NCBI GenBank assembly: GCA_029641185.1
Contig: JAPWGK010000009.1
Span: 260,501 to 324,500, forward strand
Length of the DNA: 64,000 bases
Source: Pseudofabraea citricarpa
Lineage: Eukaryota; Ascomycota; Leotiomycetes; Helotiales; Dermateaceae
Direction of reading: 5' to 3'
Within the stretch, counting starts at the first letter, position 1; every line of letters begins with the position of its first letter. The notes beneath the pieces were generated by a model that saw only the letters and a program-made list of their open reading frames with translations, was not told the origin of the DNA and made no database searches. Positions 1 to 11,329 of the stretch are shown piece by piece. The position numbers and the translations under genes are program-made.

Positions 1-64
1 CATCCGCATTAATACCCAAACCAATTTTTTAAAAGTATGCCATACCTAACTAACTCGATTTCAG

Positions 65-1639
65 GGGACTCGTCGCTTTATTCCAAGCTTTTCAAAAAGG
101 CCTCGGTGCATATTTAGCGACAAGACTTATTCTTGGGCAAAAGCACCCGCCAAAACAGAGAAACAAGAGATCAACGTGACTGACGATAGAATTAGGCTTT
201 GCGAGTCGGGATTCATCCCTGCTGGGCTCTTCTCGATAACCTTATGGTATAAAAAAGAAGAGCTGAGCGCGCGCTTCGCTTGGTTTTTCATCGGCAACAT
301 GCTTGCCCAGGCGTCGTCGGGATTGATCGCTTACGGAATGTGAGTATATTTCTCCAGTCCGTCGCTTAAGGATTTACAGGTGACACGAAACAAGTCTTCA
401 AATGAGGGGGATAGGAAATCTTGCTGGCTGGCAATGGCTCTTTATTGTAGGTATATAATCTCACCATTCATAGGATTATTCTCTAACGAGGTCTTGAGAT
501 CGAGGGACTTTTCACAATCTTGGTAGCGTTTATTTTCGCAGCTCTTTTCCCAGGAACACCAAAGAATCCCCGGAGTTTGATAGGCATCAGCTATTTTTCT
601 GACCGCGATATCCATATCTTGAGTCAGAGGATTGTTTTAGATGACCCCAACAGCAGAACAGCAAGGAAAACAATCAGCCTTAAAGAACTTACTGCCACGG
701 TAATTGATAAAATACTTCAGTCTGATCGCTAAACGAAACTTATCGTGCTAACATAAAATTTTATAGCTCACAAACTGGAGAATATATCCTCACTTGCTGC
801 TAACTATTTGTGCACTTGCGCCAAGCTCGGTGTTGTGGTCATATGCACCAACGCTCGTTGCATCCTTCGGGTATCCGCGTTTACAATCCAATGCTCTCGT
901 GTCTGTTGGAGGTTGGTTACTGCTCATAGTCAACGTATTTTGGGGCTGGGTAGCGTAAGAACCCCTGAGTGTTATATGCCACAGAATAATGACTTCCGAG
1001 CAGAGACAAGACACAGAAGCGAGGATTTGTTGTCCTAGCAGGACTATTCATGTGGTGGGGGTTCGCGGTAAGATTTAAAAAGCCGCTCAACAACTTGGTA
1101 TAATACGCTCACATACTACCAGTTGGGTAACTTGATACTTACGAGATCAACGGCGAAAACTTCGCGATATGCTATCCTGACCTTATCTATGGCTTTTGCA
1201 AGTCCCTGGCGTAAGTACCGACAAGGAATCTTGGACTTGTGAAGAATGTTACTGACTGAGAAGATCCCGTCAATGGATCATGGCTCGCAGTCAACGCTCA
1301 ATCACCCGCTGATAGATCAATAAGAATGGTAAGAAGAGGAAATAAATCACACAGTGCGGAAAATTGGATTAGCACTTGCTGATCACGTTGCAGGCGATGT
1401 TTATTATGTCGGCAAATTGTTCTGGCATCGTTGGTAGCCAGCTTTTTCAAGCGAAAGATGCACCACATTACCGGACGGGATGGACTGTCATTATCGCTCT
1501 CATTTCTGTCGCCATCGTCCTTGCAATTTTCAATATATTGCAATACTGGGTTTCGAACAGAAGAATTGACAATGAGAGGGGGAACTCGACGGAGGATAAC
1601 AACGGGCATGAAAAAGACAGAAAGAAATACTACATCTAA
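65..1639 (+). CDS. Dal5/allantoate-permease-type MFS transporter, 3' part (5' end outside window)
   Basis: This is the C-terminal part of a major facilitator of the anion:cation symporter (Dal5/Tna1-like) family, a plasma-membrane permease for small organic anions or vitamins; the substrate cannot be told from sequence. Nine exons can be followed: 65-136, 196-340, 407-446, 499-699, 767-954, 1004-1067, 1123-1210, 1264-1328 and 1394-1639. They join in phase and encode the typical family blocks: a helix ending in LILG-LCESGFIPAG, then LAGWQWLFI before the central loop, the loop Arg-x-x-x-Asp-Asp-Pro segment (RIVLDDP), NWRIYPHLL, and finally NCSGIVGSQLFQAKDAPHY. The C-terminus is a charged cytoplasmic tail. 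The intron at 137-195 has a GC rather than GT donor. No internal stop was met, so the gene looks functional. The N-terminal helices lie upstream of the window. Confidence 0.85.
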
Positions 1640-2899
1640 CGGAAGTGAAACAACATGAAAGTATGCGGTCCACTGGTCGCGACAGTGCGATCGCGACTCG
1701 TACTGACTCTTGCCAAGTATAATTTTGGGGGCGAAGCAAGTCTCAAGTGTTTTGGGGGAAACATATCGCTATGCTTAAAGGTTGATAATGAGATATACTA
1801 TCATATTTCTAGCGTTATTGTCTTTGTATTGTTTCAATACTGTATCTCCGTCGGTCGATAAGTGGACGGCAAGATGAGAGAGGTCTGAAAAGGCCAAGGG
1901 GGGCCGAAAAGTCAATCAATAGCCGAGCAATAATACGATGAGCGACGCCGCAAGCCGACGCCTCTTTGCCGTATGAAGTTCGACCAATAACCTAATATCA
2001 CTAGCGTCCAAAAGATTGGGTTTTTGAAGTGAGGAAAACGTGTCAGCTGCTTCACCTATCACGTCTAGATTTGGACCATCAGCAAGCCTTGCCCTTTACG
2101 TCAAGCTCTAGCTAAGCAGGCTTATTGCGAGGCTTACTTTGAATGATACCACATGCTGTCCAGTTCTGGAAAGGAGCTATCAAATTCAAGTCCGCTACTC
2201 CGTATTCCAAATGTCAAATCTTGAAGCCTGGAGAGCTGTCAAATCAAAGTTTAGTCGTGGTGCTCGAAACTGGGGTCGAAGGGCTGTGTGAGTCCGCAGC
2301 AGAAAGCTTAAGCGGAAACGCTCCGACGAGACGAGAGTGCTTGTCAACACCTTTCATCAAGACATGCTGCAGCAGTGGGAGACGTAACCATGAAACACAG
2401 CAGAAGCTCTGCGGAAAGTTTGAACTCGGAAAAAGAAAGCAAGATGCTGTTGTAAGTTCGAAAGAATGGGAAGTCCTTCCCTGTCCGAGGAGACCGGTCG
2501 GCCCGGGACGGTGATCCGCACTCTTTTCGGTCGCTTAAGTAAATCCTCTACGGTTCCACGGTTCCACCTCATAACTTCCCAAGGGGGGCGCAGCAAGCAA
2601 TAATGCAGTTCCGTCGGTTTCGCTTGTCCGAACATAGCCATGGAGGATGACGACGCGGACTCAGCGTGACAGATCTTCCATATATCTACGATGCGGTACC
2701 GACCCAGAACCCTGGTACCGTAGAGAAACTCGAGCTCGAACACCAGACCGAAAAGTATCTATCCAGCAAAGCCAGCTCTAGATTCGTCTGTTCGCCTATA
2801 TATACCTTAACAACTTACTCCACGAAACATCTCACAATCGACGCTCTTCTCCACATTTGATGCGCATCTCCCCACCTTAAGAAACGTCGCAAATACAAA
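1640..2899. other. Intergenic region, no supported gene
   Basis: No open frame here has recognisable domains or good splice structure. A frame at 2143-2514 is uninterrupted but resembles nothing known and overlaps open frames on the other strand. Confidence 0.5.
2797..2804 (+). promoter_or_regulatory. TATA-box-like element
   Basis: An uninterrupted TATATATA lies about 95 bases before the start codon of the small proline-rich protein gene at 2900, a sensible distance for a fungal TATA box plus leader. Confidence 0.4.
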
Positions 2900-3274
2900 A
2901 TGGTCTTTCTCATCCTCGGTACTGCTGCAGCGGGGGGCATGCGTAAATTGCACAACAAGCACCAAGAGAAGCGGAGGAGAAGCAGCACAATCACATCTCT
3001 CGTTGCCTCTTCGACCAAAAGTTTTATCATCTCGCCGGTTGAGTCCGAACGACCTTGCCTATCGCCTGCTCCTCCGTACCAAGAGAACAGCGAGAATCAG
3101 CCGCCTGAGTACGAAACGAGGGAGAGAGAAGATGAGCAGGAATCGACGGAGCAGGATTTGATGCCAGAACCACTATTTTCGAGGATCGAGGAAGAGTCTG
3201 AAGGACCACCCCCACCGATCCCACCGAAGTCTAGAGCGAGACTTGCTCGAGCGAGGAGTGAGGGGCGAGCATAG
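2900..3274 (+). CDS. Small proline-rich protein with PPxY and PPIPPK motifs, hypothetical
   Basis: A 124-residue single-exon protein with a good start context (caaaATGg). A short hydrophobic N-terminus (MVFLILGTAAAGG) is followed by a strongly basic stretch (KHQEKRRR). That is what one expects of a short membrane anchor with a positive cytoplasmic flank, or a weak signal anchor. The rest is acidic and disordered. It contains the PPxY-type sequence PPEY near residue 73, which could bind WW domains such as those of Rsp5-type ubiquitin ligases, and a PPPPIPPK run near residue 109 that matches SH3-binding peptides. Similar small single-pass PPxY proteins in fungi act as adaptors, but the family was not identified and this role is inferred from motifs only. 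Confidence 0.55.
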   Translation: MVFLILGTAAAGGMRKLHNKHQEKRRRSSTITSLVASSTKSFIISPVESERPCLSPAPPYQENSENQPPEYETREREDEQESTEQDLMPEPLFSRIEEESEGPPPPIPPKSRARLARARSEGRA

Positions 3275-3433
3275 GTGGGACTGCTTTTTATAGCAGTCAT
3301 GTGATACGATTTGATGATTTGAAATAGGTGGCAGCAAGTTCAATACCATTCGGATTGACGGCGTTATGGGGGGTTTAGGGTATTGCAGATTTGTAGAGAT
3401 AGATGATTCTTTGGTCATACTTGCTCCTAGTAA

Positions 3434-5181
3434 TTACAAAGTATAGATAAATTCAGGATTTTCCTTGTCCGTCAAATCGTAGAATTCCTGCTTGTCCAAC
3501 TTCTTGTAACCCGGCTGTGCTCGGACGGCTGCGTTCTTCTTGTTTTGACGCACGTAGTACCAATAGATGAAATACAGATCAAGAAGACATGCAAACCAGC
3601 AGACAATAATGGTAATCTCTGCTGGCTTGTACCTTGGTGCGTCTTGTGGGCGGAATGTTTGCGGGCCGATGATGTTTCTAGATTTGTTAGCTGATGATAT
3701 TTATTAGATGGGAAAGAAGAGATGGGCCTACCCAATACAGTAACCCATCAAATATACAGCTGCAACAGTTGTCTTCTTGGTGTAACCGGCAACATTACTC
3801 GCAATCAGAGAAAGGAGGGCAACGAAACCAGTTGGCGAAGATTGTGTAAGATAGTACCCAGCGAGGCGACCCGAATTATTAGAGAGAGGAAGACAAACGA
3901 TGAGAAGCATGCCGATAATCGAAAGAATCATGCCAGACATTGATACCAAGATGCGATTATTAAGTTTATCGCCGAGATAGCCACAGGCAATGAGTGCTAC
4001 GACCTCAACAGCTCCACCAGGAGTTCCATACAGGAGAGACTCGTTGGGAGTGTATCCAAACGATACGATTAATTGAGAGAAGAAGTTTGAGATACCACCT
4101 GGTCTTGTTAGTGAAAGGTTGATTGCTCCTCAATTCAACATACCATTTGGGATATCTGCAACGAGTGCAAAAAAGAAGATGGCCCAAGTCATGGGATCTA
4201 AGAGAGCTTCCTTCAATTGATACCACTTAAAATGCTTGTTTCCGACACCTTGTTGGTTTTTTCTAATCCTCTCAATTGCCATCAGTCTTTCGAGGGGCGT
4301 TAGAAATCTTGCGTTAAGCTGGTTGTCTGGCATGAAGTACAGAAACAAGCAGCCGATTGCAGCAGTAAGAAGACCGATAGCAAGGAATACGATTTTCCAG
4401 GATGCAATTGATGATCCATGTCTTTCAACACCAACTGCAATTCCATAAGCCACCAAACCACCAAGAATCTGAGCGAAACCGTTGAAGCTGAACCAGATTC
4501 CTACCCTCAATCCTTGCTCTTTTCTTGTGTACCACTGAGACGTGAAGAGTGCAAATCCAGGACTGACAGCTGCTTCGAATACACCGAGAAGAAACCGTAC
4601 TGCAACGGCACCAGCAAAATTCTTAGTAGCGGCCATGCAACACAACACCAAGCCCCATAGAATAATACAGAATGACGAGTACTTGGCAAGAGGAAGGCGC
4701 TGAAGTAATCTGTTGGTTGGATACTCCCAGGCAAGATATCCGATGTAAAACATGCTACCAAGCCATTGGTAATTGCTTCCTTCCAAGTGTATAGCTGACT
4801 TGATGCCCATGACACTTGCATACGACAAAGTCGTCTTATCGAGGTAGTTTAACCCATATACTACACATAACATCTTGAGATTATAAGTATTTACTTTCTG
4901 TAGCCATTCGGAATGCTTACCGGCATCAGATTGAGGTCGATCTTTCGCAATAATCTCTTTTCCATCTCGGGAGTAATTTCCATCATTTCTCCTTCGTGGC
5001 CTGCAAAGGCCTTCATAGCCTCATCTGCATCTGCCTTGTCTGCATGCTTGAACATGATGTCTAAGGATTCCCCCTCTCCGACTTTTGCAGTCGCCACGTT
5101 ATCTTTCACATATTGAGGCAGTTCTGCTTTCTCCGGGTCGGCGATGGTCGTCCCTTGCGAGGACTTTTCCGGTTCTGCCAT
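3434..5181 (-). CDS. Dal5/allantoate-permease-type MFS transporter (complete)
   Basis: Four exons in phase (4921-5181, 4144-4873, 3732-4098, 3434-3677) give 533 residues, the usual size for the Dal5-like anion:cation symporter family. An acidic N-terminal cytoplasmic tail of about 85 residues precedes the first helix. Family features are YGLNYLDKTTLSYAS in helix 1, EYPTNRLLQRLP (loop 2-3, motif A equivalent), a GVFEAAVSPGF helix, RKEQGLRVGIWFSFNG, and the C-terminal block NIIGPQTFRPQDAPRYKPA. Two hydrophobic halves are separated by a central loop containing RIRKNQQGV. It should be a plasma-membrane permease for a small acid such as allantoate, nicotinate or a related compound. It faces the other Dal5-type gene at 65-1639 with the small PPxY gene between them. 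The two are clearly different paralogues rather than a recent duplication. Confidence 0.9.
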
Positions 5182-7756
5182 TATAATGGCCTCCAGTCAA
5201 AAGATTGTCGCTTAGGATTGCTCAATTGATAGTGTCCCTTCAGAGCCAGACTGACAAGAGAACCAGGTAAAGCCGGATTCAGAATGTGCGAAAGAGCTCT
5301 TAAAGAACATTTCGAGGCCAACGCCGCGGCCACTGTACATTCGTCGAGGGGTTCGGGCGTTCCATGACGTCGGGCAACTTCTTGAACATCCCATCCCTAC
5401 ACATGCACGATTGATAGATAGGCGTTTGCGAATTGGTGATTCTATGTGATATTCTGGCCAATAGTCCCGTCCGTTCGGATGTCACCTATTCTTCTCTTGG
5501 CAATGATTCGCGACTTCATCGGGCGGGAATCGGCAATTGTGTACTCAGACTCATCAGTGGATAATGATACGTCTTGATAAGGCAGGTGCTGAAGATAAAG
5601 ATGGAATGACATTTTCGCAGCAGTCATATCGAGGACAAAGTCTATTTAACGGCAGTAACAGTCATGTCGTTGATGTAAGACTTTCGAACATGTGGAGAAA
5701 GCCTTGGCCGTGATGAATTGCCCGGCAGTGATAAGGTCTTGGAAAGTGGGAGATATCATGTGACATGTGATTGCGACCGGGACCTATACCTGGGAACACT
5801 GGTTAAAAGCCATTTTGATAACTTGAGATTGAAGGATAACTTCAGTTATGGGTTTGAAATTTGATCGTAGGATGCATGTCGACGGCGAGTCACATGCACG
5901 TGGTTTGCATAATTTGTGTTTATACTCCTTATTCTCCCAAAAAGGAGAGAGAGGCAGTCTAAGGCAATTGGGTAGCATTCGTATCGCCATATGGGAAATC
6001 GTCTGGCTGGGGTTTCCGGGGAAAGAGAGAGCTTGCATAGGATCACCATATCAGAGAATTTCAGAAGCCCTACCACGATACTACCTACCTAATTACCAAA
6101 TAAGTAACTGATTTTAGATCACAGTAAAGATTAAGATAAATCCACCATCTTTCTACTGCTATTGCAATAGGAAAGTGTTATTTACTTAACATATAATCGA
6201 TTGGAATGATGGAGGTTGCAGTCTATATCAAGCCTAGAACTTAGTAACTGAAGCAGCTAGGCTCGCTAAGTGCTTCATTGAAAAATACAAGGCTAGCAAA
6301 TAGAAAGATGCACATGAGTGTTCCGCAAAACAGAAATGTTTGATGTTTGATGTTTGAGGTATGAAATGAAAATGGAATGGAAACCGTAGACGATATTGTA
6401 GATAAAAAAACGCCCAGTTCACTTAATCTGGGCATTCATTGCCGATACTTATTGTGCCCTGTGGGATATTACTTCTCATATTCGAGTTTGAGCGGAGATT
6501 GCAGCGATATTTTCGCCGATTTAGAACGGATATCTCACAATCCGGTCAACTCCCTTTTCCTTGCTTGTTGACTTCTGAAAACCTGTCGATGCTGACGGCT
6601 TAACGGCTGCTTAACCCTGCTTCACGTGATATGTCAGCCTCCTGGGTGGGGCGAAATTCGAAAATACGAACGTTGGCTCTTGGCATCAGCTTCAAGCTCG
6701 ATCAGAACAGTTGCAATGCACAGGGGAAACAATCCTACGAGCTCAAGTAGCCGAAGAGACAGCATCTGACGTGCATTGCCCACATTGCAAGTTCAGCTGC
6801 AGAAGAGAAGCGTGGCAGTCAGAGCCTCGAAGGCTATGGCTTGTCTGTGGGCGGGTAGTGGTTTGACCATGGCTTTAAGTGTTCACTGCCTTGATCACAG
6901 AGGCGGTGCTCTTGATGCTTCTCTCTCCCATGATTGAATGATTGAGAAGCCTCAATGACATCAATCATCACGTCGTTCCGGGTTCGTTCCGGGCCCTTAA
7001 TCTCTTCACGTTCTCGCTTAGACTTGCGCCTCCGTTTCGAGTCGGATTCTGATGCTCGTTGAGTTTGATGGCGGCGATCATCGTGCCCTGAGACGAAGAT
7101 GGGCAGTCTACGAACACCCACGACCCACGGGCATTGGCTGGATTCCATCCCATAAACACGGTCTGATATCTGCTGGGTTTGGACGGACCAGCTCAAAGGC
7201 TTCGCACATAAGCTTGGCACTTATGCTTAACTCTAGCGAGTCGGCTAAGCCACCCGAACCAGATTCAACAGCAGGCAGTTCTGCTCTTTTCAAACCTACA
7301 CTGTTACATGGTAAGCTTGAATGCCATTCCAGAACATATCAGACGATCCACTTTTCAGCAGACATCGCCCTTCATGACCTCCTGGTGGCAATGCTGCCGG
7401 AGTCTGCCTTTCAGTGGTCCAATGCGCACATCAAGGTTCGTCTCAAGCCGACGTGCTCGAGATCCTCCTCGGACCATGGTGTCAATCCGGAGATTATGAT
7501 CCCCGTTCTCAACAGAACAGGTTTGAGACTACCGAAAAGAGTCGTGACTGACATATAATCCTTTGATGTCTGCGTTTTTTGCCCTTCCATATCGTCACTA
7601 TTCCAGGTCCTTCCAATCATTTGACGTTGTCTAGATTACATTCTTTTTTGCTGGTCAACTCATTACATTCATTTCTAATCCTCGATTTGTTTATTCAAAC
7701 ATTTACAACACTTATTCACCTTTTTTCAGCAATCAACAAACAGAAACTACTTCAAT
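5182..7756. other. Intergenic region, no supported gene
   Basis: Overlapping open frames on both strands around 6834-7558 (the longest is 168 codons from 7052) have no recognisable domain and no start or splice support. The stretch just before 7757 is pyrimidine-rich and probably holds the leader of the wall-protein gene. Confidence 0.5.
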
Positions 7757-9042
7757 ATGCGTTATTCATTCGTTCTCACCTTGAGTGCTCTTCTTGCAAC
7801 TGGTATGGCCACTATGGACCAGTCCAGCTACTCCGGCAGCGAGTCATCTCCATCATATCAGTCCGGCTCTTCTTACGACTCTGGATCTTCGGACAAGGGC
7901 AAGGAGATGCCTTCATATGAGAAGGGAGGTGATATGTCTTCGGATAACAAGGGAAGCGACTCTTCATACAAAGGTGACGGTTCGTCCGACAAGGGAAGCG
8001 AGGACAAGAGCGGGGAGAACAAGGGCGACGAGGGCAAAGGCAAAGATTACAACAGTGGCGGTGACATGAAGGGCGATGACAGCAAGGGCAAAGACTACAA
8101 TAACGGTGGTGATAATAAGGGAGGAGAGTATAAGGGTGACGATGGCAAAGGAAATGATTACAACAAGGGCGGCGACTACAACAAGGGTGGCGAGTATAAT
8201 TACGATAATGGCAAGGACATGGGCAAGGAGACCACCATAATCATCATTCACTCGAGCTCTGCACCGCCTATGGAGCACAAGACAACTACAGAGATGGTCC
8301 ACGAGACCACCACTGCTAAGATGGAGCACAAGACAACGACCACCGAGGAGATGAAGCATGAAACTACCACTGCTGAGATGAAGCATGAGACCACCACCGT
8401 ACAGATGGTTCACGAAACTACTACTGCAAAGATGGTTCACGAAACCACTACTGCACAAATGGTTCATGAGACAACGACAGCACAGATGGTTCACCAAACC
8501 ACCATCACTGAAATTCACTCCATGGCACCTCCAATGGTAGAGCACACAACTACACAAATAGTGCACGAGTCCATGCCACCCAAGATGGGAGAGACCATCA
8601 CCTCGACACAGGAGATTGTTCACCAGACAACCATCACTGAGATTCACTCCAGTGCTCCTCCAGCCACCATCCAGACCACCATTACTGAGATCCACAGCTC
8701 CTTGACTGTAAGCTAATTTCCCCATTCTCTTTTCGCGAAACCTCTGCTAATACCTTGAAGACTCCACCAGCAGCAATCAACACCATCTTGACCACCGAGA
8801 TTCACTCAAGCGCACCAACAACCACCACGGAAGTCGCTGTCGTCACACAGTCAGAAGTAGCCTCAACCACATTTGCAGCACCAACTTTCTCGACCATCCG
8901 AGCATCTGGCACCGGAGCAGTAAGACAGAATGCCACGGCCACCGCGCCTGGCTCTATCTTCACTGGCGCAGCCTCCACTCTCAACGGCATGTCTGCTGTA
9001 TCCGGAGCCGGGTTACTTGGTCTATTGGCCATGTTGATGTAG
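7757..9042 (+). CDS. GPI-anchored cell-wall/adhesin-like protein with two low-complexity repeat tracts
   Basis: Exons 7757-8707 and 8761-9042 (intron 8708-8760, GTAAGC...TTGAAG, phase 0) give 410 residues. A secretion signal (MRYSFVLTLSALLATGMA) is followed by a Ser-rich segment, then a Gly/Lys/Asp tract with units such as KGKDYNxGGDxKGDD up to about residue 157. Next come about eight roughly nine-residue units of the form MVHETTTAQ, then spaced copies of TTITEIHSSAP. The C-terminus ends in a hydrophobic GAGLLGLLAMLM tail with small residues before it, the pattern of a GPI-attachment signal. This architecture is typical of fungal wall mannoproteins and adhesins: threonines for O-glycosylation, spacer repeats and a GPI anchor. 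There are no KR/RR processing sites, so it does not look like a Kex2-cleaved peptide precursor. No enzymatic domain is visible. Confidence 0.8.
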
Positions 9043-11329
9043 AATGATTAGAGGGGAAAAGTGTTTATATTCTGGCGACGGTAGACCCGTCTAATTGTTT
9101 AGTGTTTATATATTTTGGCTGTCAAAAGCATGTGGAATGTCCTGGATAGATTTTAGCCTCGTACCCGATACCCTGGTTGTGCGTTATAGATACTATACTA
9201 TATAGCGGAGAAGAAAAATCTAATTACACAAGCTATTTGCGCCTAAACTGATATTACCTCTGTTGATGTAACGTAAACTTGTAAGATGGATCTTCTCTTG
9301 CTCTCTTCACCAGATCCACAAAACCTTAGAACTTTATAGGTACCTAGGTACGTAGAACTTTCCCCCAGTACCACGTGATTTTCAAACTTCGCCGAGGTCA
9401 CAATAAGCACTGCAGCAAGACAACAGGCTATTCAGTGGGCCATCACAACGTCTCCACTCCATCTGGCCCATCTTTCTTTCAACACGCGAAGCAACCTTAT
9501 TAATTGGTTCGTCCCATTATCAGATGGTTGAATCTCACCGGCGTCTTGCCCTTTTCCAATCTCAGCTCCGGAAATAGCCTACATACCGCATCTCGGTCAT
9601 ATCCAGCCGCCTGTTGTTGATGGGAGTTGTACCACATCTGATAGCCCCTAAGTGCAAGGCTGCGCTTATGAGGCGCCATAATTCTGACACGAGTCATTCG
9701 AAAGGCCCTGTTCCTTTGACGCTGTCAGAACTGGGCTCCTTGCAGTGTTGCCCCCAAATCTCCTTGACACGTAGCGCGCGCCACGTTGCTGCTGTACGTT
9801 CCGCCAGAGATAACGATTCCAGTGTCAGCTCCGGCTCGAGCTGCAAGGCTTCAGGGCGGAAATCGTCTCGATTATCAAGTACGCTGTGCTCTCCAGGAAC
9901 CTGAAGATCTGGATCCTACTGGTGTGGCACGCCTATGGTGGAAGACACTTCATGGCGCGCATCTCATCGTACCCAACGTTGGAGTCGTCCTACTGTTTTG
10001 GAGTCATATCCATCGCAGAATCGGAAGTCTCCACATCATGAAAACAAATTCTACGAGTCGATGAGCACGAGGAAGACATAGCGCTGAACAGGGCGTTGTG
10101 AGCAAAGCTTGGCTTGCAGCGACGAGCAACTAGCTTTTATGTCATTCTATTGCCCGGCGGAGACGACGACACGGACTCGGGTAGATTGACCAATATATCG
10201 GGTCACGTCAGATCTGAGCTGTTCCTGAAGGAGTTGGAACCCGCTTGTTTGTTTTTTTCCTTCGTTTTCTTTTCGTACCATCTCACAAAGATTATGTGCT
10301 GTTCCTGACAAGGTTCACGGTCTGCAAGAAAGATAGCACATGTGGATCTCTCACGAGTGTGATTGCTTAATACAAAATGCCCTAGCTAGTGCTGATTCCG
10401 ACCTTATCAACCTCGTCTCAGCCAGGTCGTGGGTTTTCAGGCTGATACCAATGCTCATGAAGCAACATGGAACATCTTGAGGGCGACGGTGGAATAGTTT
10501 TCATCTTGCATCTCTATATCCGTAAAGTCCATGGTGGACTTCCACCTCACGGGACATCCCGCGTATGCTTTGTAACCTCGACACGGGTTGAGAGCCGTGA
10601 TAGGCCGGATGTTGAAAAGCGGCTGAAATTCTGTCCGTGTGGCCTGCAACGATTCTCCCGAATCTGCTCGCTTGTCTGACATCAATCCAGCCTAGAGCCA
10701 AGTTGCATGGTACCAGAGACCTGGCACCAATCAAGAGCCATCAAGAGTTGAGGCTAAATAAGCACTATGATGCCCTCACAATATCAGACTTTTGTCTCCT
10801 TACATAGGCGAATCATCATTTAGTGTGATTTCAAGGAGCTCAAGACAAGTCTAATTCGAAAATGGTGGTGGATGATGATGATGATGAGAGGCTCGTGGAT
10901 GCGATTGTCGCGAGGCCGAGATGTCATAGCCAGTCGGCTTTATCGGCCTTATGATATACACCAACGATGTCGACAGGAATGCTGCCCAAAGAGTTAACAT
11001 GTATCAGTTGATGACATTTGAGTCATCGCCGTTCGAACCTGGGCATGTAAGATTACAAATGGGAATACAATCCTTGACTGTTTTGTTCCCACGATACCAA
11101 CCTCGATTTGGCGACTTCTATAAAGCTCAGCGGTTCCTCTAGGCTTATCAGTCGTGTTTCCTAGCTGGCAGCCTTTTGACAAGTAGCTGTCTGAATTACG
11201 CAAGGCTATCTGCTCGATTCAATCAACTTCAACCACAAGAGCTCCAGCCTCCAGCGTCATTATTTGCAACTATTATCCTCTTCCCTCATCTATATATCGT
11301 CGACTTTAACGAACTGGGTTTAAGGAACA
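9043..11329. other. Intergenic region, no supported gene
   Basis: Only short overlapping frames are present. A run of GAT codons/trinucleotides occurs at about 10873-10888. A TATATAT motif lies about 35 bases before the DHA2 transporter start. Nothing else is recognised. Confidence 0.5.

Noticed and set aside
7052..7558. 168-codon plus-strand frame (and a 128-codon minus-strand frame at 6834-7220)
   Set aside because: The two frames overlap each other, have no recognisable domain and lack convincing start context. They look like chance frames in GC-balanced intergenic DNA.
7757..8707. The repeat protein as a RiPP precursor for the UstYa enzymes
   Set aside because: It has repeats and a signal peptide, but no KR/RR cleavage sites between units and a GPI signal at its end. 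It also lies 12 kb away.
7964..8725. 253-codon minus-strand frame opposite the wall-protein gene
   Set aside because: It is the antisense shadow of a repetitive coding exon. The plus-strand gene has signal peptide, intron and GPI tail.
11035..11055. GTTCGAACC as a tRNA B-box
   Set aside because: No matching A-box or cloverleaf arms could be built around it.
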